64,000 bases of DNA, taken from assembly GCA_003116995.1 (NCBI GenBank), contig BDSL01000051.1, positions 434,001-498,000 on the forward strand, written 5' to 3'. The notes under the pieces are model-generated. The model was not told the origin of the DNA, did not search any database, and saw only the letters and a program-made list of their open reading frames with translations. The position numbers were made by a program, and so were the translations under genes. The stretch is from Yamagishiella unicocca (Eukaryota > Chlorophyta > Chlorophyceae > Chlamydomonadales > Volvocaceae). Positions 46,519 through 59,300 of this stretch are shown here, one piece after another (the first letter of the stretch is position 1; every line of letters starts with the position of its first letter).

Positions 46519-46727
46519 AAATGGACATTTAGGGTTTGCGCACGCGCCAAATAATTTATCGATGTCACGAGTCCTTGTGCCACTGAGAAGTCCGGTCACG
46601 TCTCGTCGCTCTGCTTATTCCATTGCCGTTCAAAAACAACTGCACAATGCGCGTCCAGTATCCGGACACCAAGCCCAAAGAGCTCCACGTGAGTTTACGG
46701 CAAGCCTCCACGTGCAAAGCCACCCGC

Positions 46728-49700
46728 CTAGCAGCCGCAGCAACCCGCCTCCGGATGCTCGAAGTGGCGGGCTTTGCGGCTGAAGAACAGCGCCCGTACG
46801 CCCAGACAGCAAACCCAGTACCTGTAATTGGAGCGGCATCAGCAAACCCAGGAGGGTGGTGGTTGCAGGGAAGAGAACACACGGAAGTTGCTACGTAGTT
46901 AGGTGCACACCCTGGCGCCCTTAGGCGCTATTCGGACGCGGGCGGCTCGACTACCTGGAGGCCGCAAAATCGTGTTCCTTTTAACATTAAAAATGCCCCG
47001 AGGCGCGCCACATATAAAGGCACTAGACGGGCCGAAGCAGGCAGAGCGGATCAGGATACTCCCTTCCCGCAGATCACGGGGACCGCCAGCACCGGCGGAC
47101 CTGAAGCAGCCCTCCACGCAGCCAAGGACCGGGCCACAGTAGGGGCGCTCCTCGTGTATGTCCAAGGTGATGTCCTCGAAGCCCGTCGTCCTGGCATCCG
47201 GGGGCAGCAGGGGCGGGATTAGATGCAGCAGGGGAACAGACACCGTGAAACACGTACGGAAGGAGACAGCCGACGTGCCGCTGTGAGCGTGTAAGGTTGT
47301 GCTCCTGCACACCGCTGGCGGCTCCGAAGGCCAGGCCGACCAGGTGACCGTGCCAATCGGGTGCAGGCACATGACGGGCGGCACGTAGGGCCGGGGCCGC
47401 ATCTGGGGCGAGCATCAGTAAGGTGCGCCGTAAGCCAGCTGCCGCCCGCCCTCCAACCGAACGCCGCGAGTTGCCTCACCTGGCGCAGAAGTCCAGGCTC
47501 TTGTAGTACTCGCAGAAGTCCTTCCATTCCATCCAGAACGTGCCGTCGTCCGCAGGCTTGAAGTCCAGGGCGCGCTTCACCTAGGTTGCGATGGCCGACG
47601 GGCGGCAAGTACAGAGATGGAACCGAGGAGCGGGAGGTGCGTCCCCGCACGGGCATTGTCAGCGCCTGTACCTTTGGGTTCTCCTCCCACAGGGGGCTCG
47701 CGTCGCTCCAGTTGCCCTTCCATTCGAAGGTAGCCCAAGGATTCCTGCAGCCCCCAGCCGGGAAGAACAGGCACGGTATTAGGACCAACACGACACATCG
47801 GCGCCTGCCGGCAGCCTCACTCGGCCGTACACGTCCGAACAGGTGACGCAGGTCATGGCACGGCGCCGAGGCGCCTGGCGCAGAGCGGACTGGAGCGAGC
47901 TTGATCGAAGGGCAGGGCGGCAGGGGCCCCGTGTCGCTTCCCAGTCAGGCTCAGCTCCGACGGATAGACGGACGGTTCGGTGGTGCTGCTGCGCTGTAGC
48001 CGGCAACCACACAGCGCGGCAGCACAGCATCGCTGTGTGACAGCACGCACCTCCTGCCGCCTACCTCAGCTGCACCAGGTGGTAGCGATCCACGCGTTTG
48101 ACGTTGCAGATGGCGTAGGCGTGGCCCTGCGAGGAAGGGGGTCAGTAAGAGGGCTGGAGCTGCGTCGTGCCGTACAGGAAGACATAACGACGGGTGTACC
48201 TGGATCCCCCAGCAGTCTGATCGGCTGTTGCCAAGAGCCTCTAGGCGATATGTCTATCGGCCCGGCCCGCGAGTCCTCAACACCGCCGCCGCCGCCCCCC
48301 CTCCGCGAACGTACGTCCGGTGCCTACCTGCACAATACCGTTGACGTTTTGCGAGTCGTCTCCGCCGCCCGTGCTGGCGGAGATGAAGCTCCTCTTGCGG
48401 TTGTAGAACATCATGCTCTAATAGTCCGTGCAGGAGGCGTGGGGGACAGAGGCGAGGAAACGCATGAGCGAATATACACGAGCAGCCATCGACGAAACGG
48501 CCTGATACTGGATGGTCACGATACTGCTGCCTGCCTGGGCTGTACTTACACGCCGTCAACTCGCTAGCTCCACCCCTACCAAATCTCACCCTCCCCTCGA
48601 GGCTCCTTCCTGAAGAACTCGCCCTCCTTGCTTCACCCCAACCTCTTCTCGGCCTTCCACCAGGAATGGTGCCGAGTGCTAGTGCCTCATCATCTTGAAA
48701 AGCTCCGTCGAGACAATCTTGTCGGCCTCGCATGGCCAACCCCGCCCCCGGCGCGCCCCGAGTTTCCTCTCAGCCCCGCCCTACATTGAACATCCCTTCG
48801 CTGTCCAGTGTGTCGTCTGTCGACCTCAGCATGACTGCGTAGCCGCCCCCCGCCTTGGCCTCGTGGAGGATGTCCAGCCGCTTCCAAGTGCCGCTCTGCG
48901 GGCAGCGTAGAAACGCGTGTTTTTGAGACATGAGGCAGAGCCACTGATGGCATCTTTTGAATGCTTTGCGCGTGGGCCCCGGGTGTCGGCGCGTCAGCGA
49001 GCTGCTGACCACGTGTCATCAGGTGGAGTCGCGACCATGCAGCAGGTAGGGTGTCCTTCCGCTCGTCCCATACAAAAAACGCATCGTAGCAAACGTGTCT
49101 AGGCGGTTTAAGGTTGACGCCTTAATGTGGACAGGATATCTCCGTCTCACTGCTTACGGTCGTAACCCATAGACGCGCACCTTATCCATGTTGAATTTGA
49201 AGACAAAGTCCCCAGTCAAGCACTCCAGGGCCCACATCGTGCTTCCCCCGTCCAAGTTGCCGTAGCTGCCCTGGGCGACGACCGCAGGGACAGGGTGGGT
49301 GGCGGCGCTCGATGCTCTCACGCTTCTTACCTACCAGGCCGACATCCAACTTCCGCACCATTGCGGCGGCCACGACTACTACCATGGGCCGCACCAGTTT
49401 GCACAATACACATTTGTTGGGTTCCGGAGCCGGCCCTGCCGCTAGTATCATTCAGTCCAGGGCCCCTCGCATCCCCCTGATGGTCAAACACCACGCGTCC
49501 CGACGCGCAGGCACCTTCGCCCGCGCCGCCGACTTCAGGCAGCCTGGCGTAGCGTTTTGCGCCCCGCTTCAATCAGCGATAGACCCATCCCGTCAACCAG
49601 CGGCACAGGTACCTTAAACTTGGCCATGGCCTTTTCCAGCAGCAGCACCCACGCCTCGTCGCCGTTGGGCTTGGCGAAGATGGGCAGCCCGTCCTGGCCG

Positions 49701-51701
49701 CAGGGTATCCTGGGGGGACGACAACGCCAGGCGCGATGAGGCAATTATTGTCGGACGCGTGTTTCGACTCCAAACCCAAATATTGCTGGCCATGTCCTGG
49801 CACCTGGAAAAATTGGCGGGTCTCATCTTCGGCGCCATAAGACAATATCCAGGGCTTCCAAGCCGCCCGCCCGCCTTTGCCTTGTCCACGGCCCCGACGG
49901 CAGTCCTCATCTCACCAGTCGTCCACGACAACATTCACCCAGGCCTCCTTGGGCGCATTGAACAGTCGTACTTTGTACTTGCCGTACTCGTTGTACTCCT
50001 TCGTCACGAACACCTGCGCCAAGAGGTGGAGGACGCATGCCATGAGGTCGGCCTGCTCTACAGCCTTCAGGCGCCGGTGTGAAGTCCGCGCGAGACAAGT
50101 CTCCCAACACAGCAGGACGCACAGCTGGCCCACATCAACAGCTGCCGCAGCTGGCCCAGCACCTCCCAGCCTACACGCAAACTTGCCAGCTTGGGGGCGC
50201 ACACAAGCGGGGCGACGTGGCACATATACACACCGAACACATTACCGTCACGGCCCCGCATGACGCTACGGTACGGACGTTGTGAACACCACATCAAGGA
50301 ATAGTTATCTTGCACGGAGGCCTTCTTCCCCTTGTGGGGGCGTGGGGCCCCTACAAGCTGCACCGTTCCCGACGTGCGCCGTCGCGCTGTCCCGCACCTC
50401 CGCCCTATGCGCGCGAGTCAATTCAAGTGCGCCAACCAACCCACGTGCGCCAGCATCCGCACGCAACCATGCATCCGAAGCCTACGCGCCAGCAACACCT
50501 CCCACGGCAAGGAATCGTGCCTTTTTCGCAACTCCTGCCCTATGTGTCGAACCACGGGCGTCCCTCCCAGACCCTCGCTCTGCTCGCCCCGCCCTTGCCT
50601 GCTGCACCGCCCCCTCCTGGTTAGCCAGACACGCCAGTGCGGACATGAGCCAGCAGTCGCCCAGCTGGCCCTGGCAGATGTCCGCGGGCTCGATTTTGCC
50701 TGTGGGCGGGCGGGACCGGCAGGCCCGACCTCGCTAGACGTTTGACCCACCCATCCACGCGCGTCCCGGTGTCCGAAGGCTATGCACCCACTACATTTCC
50801 CCAGTCGCGTTACCGGTTATTTTACTGTAACCCTCTGTATACGCGGCTGGGACATCGCTGCACGCCTGCCCTCCCTACGGCGAGCCACCGCCGGCCGAAT
50901 TACACGCCGACCGACCGCGACGAGTGGTCCCGACAGCGCACCCACCTGCAAACAGCTTCGCCCCGCTCCTGCTGCTAGCCGCCACGATGTCGCCTATTCG
51001 ACGCCTGGCATGGGCATCCCGGGCATTGGCGGCGCTGGTCATCAGCAGCGGTGGTGCAGCGCGGCTGCAAAGTGGCGAGGCACGCACGGCCTCTGCCCGT
51101 CGCAAAGCCGCCGGCGTGTCAGTCTGAGCCAGCAACGCCCCCGCCCCGCGAGACTTGAGTCCCGCCGGTGAGAGCACCGTCCACCCGTATTTGGCCAGCC
51201 CACTCTGCTATCACCGCTGTGAGGCGCTATCCATGAACAAGCTTGCAAGCGCCGCCGTCCTTAGCCTCCTCCCTCAGGCCACTGCCGCGAGCTTACCACT
51301 GCACCTCGCTGTTTATTTGAGCGGGCGTCTTGTCCTTCCACTCCCCGATAGCGACATTGCTGTGTGGGAAGGATTTGTCCTTCGGGGGACAGCGGCGAGG
51401 GCAGCGGCGAGGACAGGAGTTGCAACAGCAGCCGGAGGCGGCGGCAGCAGGGTTGGGTCACCTAAATTATGGGGCTGGCGTTTAACTATGCCCAGCAGCG
51501 CCGCCGCAGGGCGCGGCGGGGGGTGGCTGGTAGCGCACAGTGCGGAGGCGATGCAAACGGGGGGGGGGGTGACTGGGATTTCCTGCGCCTGTTTCACGCC
51601 TTCGCACCTTGTATGTGCAGTGGCAGCAGACGCACATGCCGCACAGGACCCCTCGGCCCAAGCGGGAGACGTACACGAAGATGCACCCAAGCAGGTAGAT
51701 C
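46728..51701 (-). CDS. Calpain-like cysteine protease 2 (first exon not found)
   Basis: Fourteen exons on the - strand: 51701-51608, 51379-51297, 51004-50946, 50699-50599, 50013-49916, 49709-49613, 49270-49181, 48895-48785, 48417-48328, 48126-48065, 47744-47672, 47580-47480, 47190-47101, 46821-46728; about 414 codons. The triad is present: Cys in QGQLGDCWL, His in GHAYAI, Asn in RNPWA. The first exon listed encodes RIYLLGCIFVYVSRLGRGV and on to CVCCHCTYK, matching the membrane and cysteine segment of calpain 1. The C-terminus is YWVCCLGV to GCCGC. The exon with the start codon, expected above 51702, was not found. The intron after 50599 has the same GC donor as calpain 1. Introns differ from calpain 1: one extra splits LR|NPW (48064-47745), three are absent, and one is shifted by about 12 nt. 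Confidence 0.83.
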
Positions 51702-53356
51702 CTGAGTGTGATTAGGGGACCACGGGGCGCCTCAGCTGGGCAGTTGCAACCTTCTTGCGTGACGTGGAGGAGGGGGACGGAAACGGGGGGAGGGGAGGGC
51801 AGGAGCCTCCCTGGCGATGTGCGCCCTTCCACATCGGGGATAGTGCAAGGTGAGGTGCCCTCCCATGCCCTCCGGCGCCCTCCCATGCCTGCTCTTAACA
51901 CAGGTGTATTGGAGCGGCATGGACCGGTGCAGCGCGGGCGGGCGGACATGCATGGCGCGTCCTGCGTGGTGTGGGATACCCATTGCGCGGCTCACGGCCT
52001 CCTAAGCGGCTGGTCAGGTCCCTCTGACCATAACGTTATGCCCTCGTACAACCCGATAGTCTTGGCCAAGCGATGTTTCGGGCGCAAGTCCCCTTCCACA
52101 GGTACTGTACCCAAGCTAAAGATATTACGCTCGGCGCTTGCCACCGAAACGCCAGTTTACCTTATCGCTTGGAGGATGAGGATCACCGGCCATAATACGG
52201 CCTTGCCGATACATTTCCAACGCGATAGGCAGCTGGAAGTCCCACTGGGCGCTGCTTGTGGCATTGCGACGGACGTGCCCCGGGGCACACCCTAAACTTA
52301 ACGACCAACAGAGCGTGGTACACGTCATGTGGCCATTATCGGTGTGAGAGTTTGCATGCCGCAAGCGAACCGTTTGACTGTGGCGCGGACAACATGCTTT
52401 AAAGTGCCCTGCCTATGTAACTCTAAAATTACCAAGGCTGGAATGAACATGCTACTTAAACGTGTACAGGGCTAAGGTCAGAGCAGAGCTGGTACAGTCG
52501 TCGTACGGCTGTTTTGCCTCTGTTACTTTCACCGACGCTGCGAAGTCATTTGGACATCAACCACCTTCATATTCTTTCTCATAGTGACAATTACAGGCTA
52601 CCGTGTGAAATCTAAGCATCTTGTGATTTGCAAACCCGTCGTGCGCTGCTCTTACCTATTTCAGCTGCTTCTAGTAGATAGGGACCTTCATTGAACATTA
52701 TTAGCTGAGTTGCTGGGAAAGGTTGGGCCGGGAACCAGCGCTCGGATTTCTCGGGCGCGCAGCAGGTCACGGACCTCGCCGCCATGGAGCGCCCTGCATT
52801 AGAGTTGGAATCAAAGATGGGGCCAAACTGGAGCTAACAGGCGTGGGCTTGTACCGTCGTCGCCAGGATGGCAGGTAATGTCTGTTCGCCGCGGCTTTCG
52901 AGGTTTCTGCTTCCTAAATGTGATTGGGAGTCGTACTCATGGTACTAACGTGTTAAGTACAAGGGTGCGATTGCGGAGGACATTAAGCAACGGGTTCCTG
53001 TGTTGTCAAGTGGCCTCTTAAAGTTCCGCACCTCTTCGCAGACGACGACCCGGGACCTCGGCGTCCCGGGCCGGCACAGAAGCTTAGCTGGACATCGATC
53101 CTGCGCAAAATGTCATCAGCTACGAACGGTGAGGCCTCGCAAACGAGGTTAGCTTCACGTGCACTCTGCGGCTCGTCCACCGTCGACGCAGCGTCTTTAT
53201 ATCGATGCGCAATTGCGCCATATAAACGTTTTACATACGTTCAGCGCCAAATCTGGGGGAAATACGAGTGCGGCGCTAGTGAATGGCTTTAACGCCATTT
53301 TGTGTTGGCACACTGAGCGCCTTCTGTTTCGATGTTGATGGATATGACCGTTATGC
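51702..53356. other. Divergent intergenic stretch between calpain 2 and the WD40 gene
   Basis: This lies between two genes transcribed away from each other, so both promoters should be here. The missing first exon of calpain 2 may also be here. ATGGCGGCGAG followed by GT at about 52783-52773 on the - strand has the right phase, but it is only 11 nt and lacks the hydrophobic segment, so I do not adopt it. Upstream exons of the WD40 gene are also possible. Confidence 0.35.
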
Positions 53357-56300
53357 ATGAAGACGTGGATTGTACTCGTTGCCTGCACAGTTGTAAGGCA
53401 ACCCTCGCCACCCGTCGTGAGTCTCCTCCCCCCTTCACCGCGCCTCCCCCCGGGTGCAAATCATGCAGATGGAGGGTCTGGTGACGCTGCGGACAGCCCC
53501 AAAGCACCCATGGGCAGCAGCATGCGCCCCATAAGCCGCCCAGGGTCCATTGGGGCCACAAGCTTTCGTGGCGGAATCCCACGTACCTCCAGCAATGTTG
53601 GCCTTAGCCTGGGGCTCACCGGGACCAACAGCGTGGGGGCAAAGGATGCGACAAATACCAGTGGCGTGCTGGCAGCACGCGCACATAGCGTCGTACATGC
53701 GGGTCTGCTCGCTCCTGGCCAGGGGAACGGAACGACGGCCGATGTTGTGACGGCCGTGAAGGACCTGCAGCTGCGGAAACGCAGCATCATGTTCCAAGCA
53801 GCAGCCAGTCAGACCGGACCCAGTCTTCAAACACGCACAGGATGCCTGTCCACATATTTCTTTGCTCCGAACCCAACGCCGGGCAAGGTGAGGGTGGCGC
53901 AGGCGAATGGAAGCGGCGCGGGGCGCAGGGGCTGGGATGTTGCGGTCTCAGGACCGCGGATAACTGGGGAGTGCAGCAGGGAATCCAAGCGACAGCTCTA
54001 AAGGAAAATCGATTTGCGGCCGTGATGCGGCCATTCTTCCGAAGCTGTATGGACAGGCTGGGCTGGGTGACGAAGTATGCACAAGACGGTTTGCATGCAC
54101 CCTTGTTTATCCCCACCTAGCCGCGTGCAAAGTCACTTTTTTGGGTATCCGGTTGCGATAACATTTGCGTTCCGCAGGGCGTGTGCTTCTCACCCGACGG
54201 CGCGTACGTGTTGCGGTGGGGTTACGGCACGGACGTCAAGCTGCTGTCAGCGGACGATGGCGTTCTTGTTATGACCATGGTCGCGCCCAGCTCAGGGTCC
54301 GTGCGCTATGCCACGTTCAACTGCGACGGCAGCAGGTTGGCAGTTGCCACGGACGACTGCAAGGTGGGTGTGGGTATGAAGATACCCACGATAGTTGGGC
54401 TCTGGCACTAGCATCAGACGGGCTGTAAAGCGAGCACCATGGGCAAGGGGCTTTTGGACCATCAAACTACTGTTATTAGTGCCCGGGCCGCTGCGCACAC
54501 CGATGTGCCGTGGACGTCAAGGAAAGCTATTTGAAGGCATGAGGGTTAGGGTTTGGAGGACTGGTCGGGGAGTCCCATGGGCGGGTACGGAAGCCCACAG
54601 CGATGCAGGGCGGAAGGCCGCGTAGTCGCGGTGTCACCGTGAAGGGTGGAATTGGGGCGTGTGCACGGCCTTGGTGTACGACTGGGGTACACGGTTGCTA
54701 AGCTACACTGGATCTCGGCGCGGTTTCGGGCTGCAGGTGTATGTATGGGTAACGGCCAACAAGCACCTCGTGAGTGCGCTGGATGTTGGCGCGGAGCCGC
54801 TGGCGCACGTGGTGTTCAGCCGCGACAGCAAGCATCTATTATCTAGCGACGATGAGGGACAGCTGGAGCTGTGGAGCATTCAGACAGGTTGGTGGTCTGG
54901 GTGGTTTGCCAGCCTCGTGGGAGGGCGCAGAGAAAGAGATTTGCGTGCGACGATGATGTCCTTCGGAAGGGCAGCGTCCGGGCGCCAGCTGAAACGATGG
55001 CGTCATGGGCAGGTTTCGTACTTTTGTTGTTGAATGGCTTAGCAAGGCCGTGCTGGAAAACGTAGGCAGGCTAGCGATAGGACCCACAAACCACAAGGCT
55101 CTGTCCGATTGGCTGGTCTGCGCGAGTCTTCCTGCGGCTTGAGGGGGCCGATGGAATGGGCCGGGAAGTAATGCAACGCTTGGGAAATTTCGCGACGAAC
55201 CCCAATGTAGGGAGTGCAGACAGCGGCTTGATGTGACCTATCTTTATATTCCATGGGTTGGGCAGATAGCGTGAGGGACGCGCATACCGGTGTCGACGCG
55301 TCTGGCGGCTACAGCACGAAGAGGGGTTGTGGGGTTTTGCGAGGTGTCCCGATCTGTCAGATGCAAAGGAGGAGAGGCCCCCGAACGGACCCGGGGTCGT
55401 TTGCATACGTCAGCACACGTAATTCATTCCAGTGTCGGTCCTGTGTCTGCTCTGCAGCAAACATGGTGCGGCGGTACGAGACAGGTCACATCAGCAAGCG
55501 CTGCGGCTTCAGCGCTAATGGCGAATCTGTGATGTCGTGCGCGGGCGACGATTGTGGGCTGGTGATGCTGGACGCGCGCACTGGGGCGTTGGAGTTGACG
55601 CAGCTCTTTGAGGAGGTGGCGGAGTCCCGTAACCGTGCCTGCTACGTCATCAGTCCTGACGGAACAAAGGTAAGGGCGTCTGGGGCGGTTAGGGCTCGGG
55701 GATGCGGTTTTAGGCTAGAGATTTTAGGAGACTGAGATATCCTGCGTGACGAAACGGCTAATAGGGTGGGCCGAGGGAGATGTACGACGAGCGAAGATTC
55801 CTGCCGAGGAACTGGAGTACCCGTACCATCATCTAGAAGCATCTGCTGCAAATTGCAGTCCAACGGGGGGTTGTGTCGGTTGGGGTTGGCCGTCCACTGG
55901 TTTTCCACCCATCGAGTCGGTGTACGCTTTTGGTGGGTCCCGCGCAGGTGCTGCTATTCGTCCTAGAGCAAGTGTACGGCATCAATCTGGTTTTGTACCA
56001 TACGGACATGGACACACATATCCCCCTCATGGTGAGTTGGCCAGCAGCAGAGTGCCACAGAATCGTCACGAACCAGATGTTAGAGTGTACAAGGCGGTAT
56101 TGCCGTTGCATTTACGCCAGACTGCTTAAGCGGTGCAAGTTTGTGCGCCAACTTCCTCGCACTGGTGGCGCCTAACATGCATTCAGTTAACCTCGGTGTT
56201 GGGCATTCGTGCTATGTAATGTGCGCGTTTGGCACTGGTGAAGCTCCTTCACTGCGAACGTGCAAATCGCGAATTGTGCGGGCATCTCGATGCACTTCAT

Positions 56301-59300
56301 AAAGCAAGCGCGATGCACATTATATAGCTCTATGTGTGTTCTCATTGTGACCTATCCATATAAATAATTTATCTGTGTCATCAGTGTCGCGACTTGCAGC
56401 CCTACAGCCCTGTCCTAATTGGAAATTATGGATACCTTATAAGGTCGAATCTGAATTGGAAATCATGGATACCTTACAAGGTCCAACAGTGCATGATTAA
56501 GCCGTCCTGCGCGCTTTGAATGCTGTATTGCAGCAGCCCGTCAATATGCTGCGGCTATGCGGCAAGGCGTAAACCATGCTTATACGTAGCGATGTTGGCA
56601 ATTGCGAAATAGGGTCGCGAATTGCAGCGGCTTTGTTGAATGTGCATTTCGTGTGCAGTGCGCGTTTCTGCTCATCTGATCAAAGGAATAACAGTTAGCG
56701 CAGTCCGAGTTTTGCATGAGTACGTGAAGAATTATTAAGCTTCGCTGATAGTCTTTTCCGGGTTTTCGGAGCGCATCGTAGACGAGCCCGTTAGTCATGG
56801 ATGGTGGGTACGGAAAGGTCGTCGTCATCTTGTCCTGTCACGACGGGAAAACCACACTACCTACGCGGCCTCACGACTATCTTCCTTTTTAATCCCGTCG
56901 GTACCATTCCTCGATCCCTTTCAACAGGTCTGCGACGGCGCCGTAACTCATGCAGACTTCAGCAACGACTCCTCCCTGTTCATCACTGCCGGCCGGGACG
57001 ACCTCATCCATGTTTGGGAGAGCGAGACAGGAATGCTGCGGACGACATTGGAGGGGCACGCCAGCGACGTCATGTTTTGCAAGGCGCGTGTGTCGGGTTG
57101 TAGGGGCGTGAGGACGCTTACTATGGATGCGTCAAGTACGCCAACTAGGGCACTCCTCTCATTTCTGCGTTTGTGCACCCACCGACAGCCTGCTGGGCTC
57201 TCTTGATTCCACTGCGGTGAACAGGTTCTCATCCCGCGCCTCTTAATCCGCGGGGCACTTGCTAACCCACAGATCAGCGAGGACGGCGACGTGGCAGTCA
57301 GCGGCGACAGCGAAGGCACTGTGCTGGTGTGGGCTTTAGCAGACAGCTCCTGCGTCATGCGCCTCCAGGCGCACTCCAGTCCCATTGCGTATGTGGACGT
57401 GAACGGTGACGGCACCCGCGCCCTCACGGTGGACACGGAGGGCCACGCGCTGCTGTGGTTCCTGGACGCTGCGCGGACGTTTGAGGTGATGCGGCAGCAC
57501 TCGGACCTCGTCTGCTGCGTGGCGCCCTCGCCGGACGGCAGCAGCCTGGTGGTGGGCTACAAGGATGGCTGCCTGCGGAGCTGGAACGTGTGCGACGGGC
57601 CGGGCTTGACGGCATCACTCACTTGGACGCACTCCAAGCATGTGAGTGCGGCAGGGCGCCGGGGTAGGGACTTGAATGCGCCGTTGTGCGTAGTGGTTGT
57701 CTTTTACTGCCGGGGGCCTGACCCCCGCCCCACGCAATCCTAACCCTCACCTCCATCCCCCCTTATCATATCCATGTTGTGGAACCGGGTCTTTATGCCA
57801 ATCCCATCCCCCCACGCGATCCTGACGCCCATCGTGGCGCAGGCGTGCCCCGTGGAGCAGTTGGTTATGCGGCCGGATGGGGCGCAGGTGGCGGCGTCAG
57901 GGCGTGACGGCATCGTGGTGATCACGGACATGCGACGTGGCATGGTGGTGGCGACGCTGCACGGGCACAATGACTTCGTGACGGGGCTGCTCTACAGCGA
58001 GCGCAGCGACCTGCTCGTCACTGCCAGCCGCGTTGGCGAGGTGTTTGTTTGGAACGGTAAGGGTAGGGGTGGAAGCCAGGGCAGGAGGTCCAGTTCGGGC
58101 GGTTTCAGCAAGAATAGGAGGCACGGTAGTTGAAGACGAATGGGAGGAGAGCGAGGACGGGGCGGAGGAGGGGCGCGAAGTCGTCAATGGATGACGTGCT
58201 GCACGTGTAGTACTCGCAACGCTTTTGTTGCGACTCTGCATAATTTGTCTGCGCGCGTGCTCTCCGCGCCGTCTGAACGCTTATCCCCGCTGCGCCTTCA
58301 GCCAAGTCGTACGGAGTGGAGCCCCTTCGGCAGCTCGAGGTTCCCGAGCTGATGGAGGTCGCCTCCTTGGCAATCAGCCCCAACCAGGCGTTCCTGGCGG
58401 CGGCAACGGCGGGCGGCTCCGTGCACGTGTGGAGCCTCACCACGTTTGTGCTGCAGGTCCGTGTGCTCTGCGGCTTGCATGCTCGCGCGCGCGTTCGCGC
58501 AAGTGAATGCACCAAATGATGTGTGGTGGGGTGGGCTCGGTCGGGTACTGGCTGCAGTCAGGGTCGCTTGTGCAGCGTCCGATAATGCAGCTTCACGTCA
58601 TCCGTTCTGTGGTCGAGGAAACCATGGGCTCGTCTCCCCCGCTGACGGTCCCCGCCCCCGGCTTTTCCCTCGTCGTCCGCTCGTGTCCACCCGCCGTACA
58701 GTCTGACGTGAAGGTGACGGACCTGCCGGCGACGCGCCTGACCTTCAACCTGGACGCCTCGGTCCTCGCGGTGGGGTCGGCTGACGGCAGCGTGACGCTG
58801 GTTGACCCCCTGACCGGCACAAGGTGCGGCTGGTCGCGAGACGAACGCGGAAGTTAGGCTCGGCCGCAGCGATGCGCGTGGACTGAGGCAGCGATATGTG
58901 TGTCGACAGCTGCGGGCAGCTTGCTGGGGGACTGCAATTGCTGACCGTGGGATTCGATGTGCACCTATATGGCAACTCCGCATGTAGGCCGCCCGACGCT
59001 TATTTCCTGCGCCTGTCAGGTTCTGTTATTGCCTTGCCTTGTCGGCCTAAGTCCCCAAAAAACATCTGAGAACCTGGTGTCGCCTGTGCTCCGACCCCTC
59101 CTCAGGGCCGCTTACTACAAAGGCAACGCGTCCAGTATCACGGATGTTGCCTTTATGACCAAGCCGGTGCGTGAGGGCTTCAGGGGGCGGGTTGCAGTCC
59201 CAGTCCCTCTACACGCAAGCTCCGGTCTCCATGGGCCTGTCGACATTAGGCAGCCGCCCTGCCGGTTTATGTGATGTAGCGTAGTTGCTGATTGCCTTCC

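Noticed and set aside
48690..48745. Extra calpain 2 exon reading ADKIVSTELFKMM on the - strand
   Set aside because: The exon ending at 48785 (GMFN) already aligns with the end of the calpain 1 exon (LMFR) and joins the next exon in phase. The candidate has no GT donor.
52773..52783. ATGGCGGCGAG as the first exon of calpain 2
   Set aside because: The phase fits, but it is too short and lacks the cysteine and hydrophobic segment seen in calpain 1, so chance is likely.
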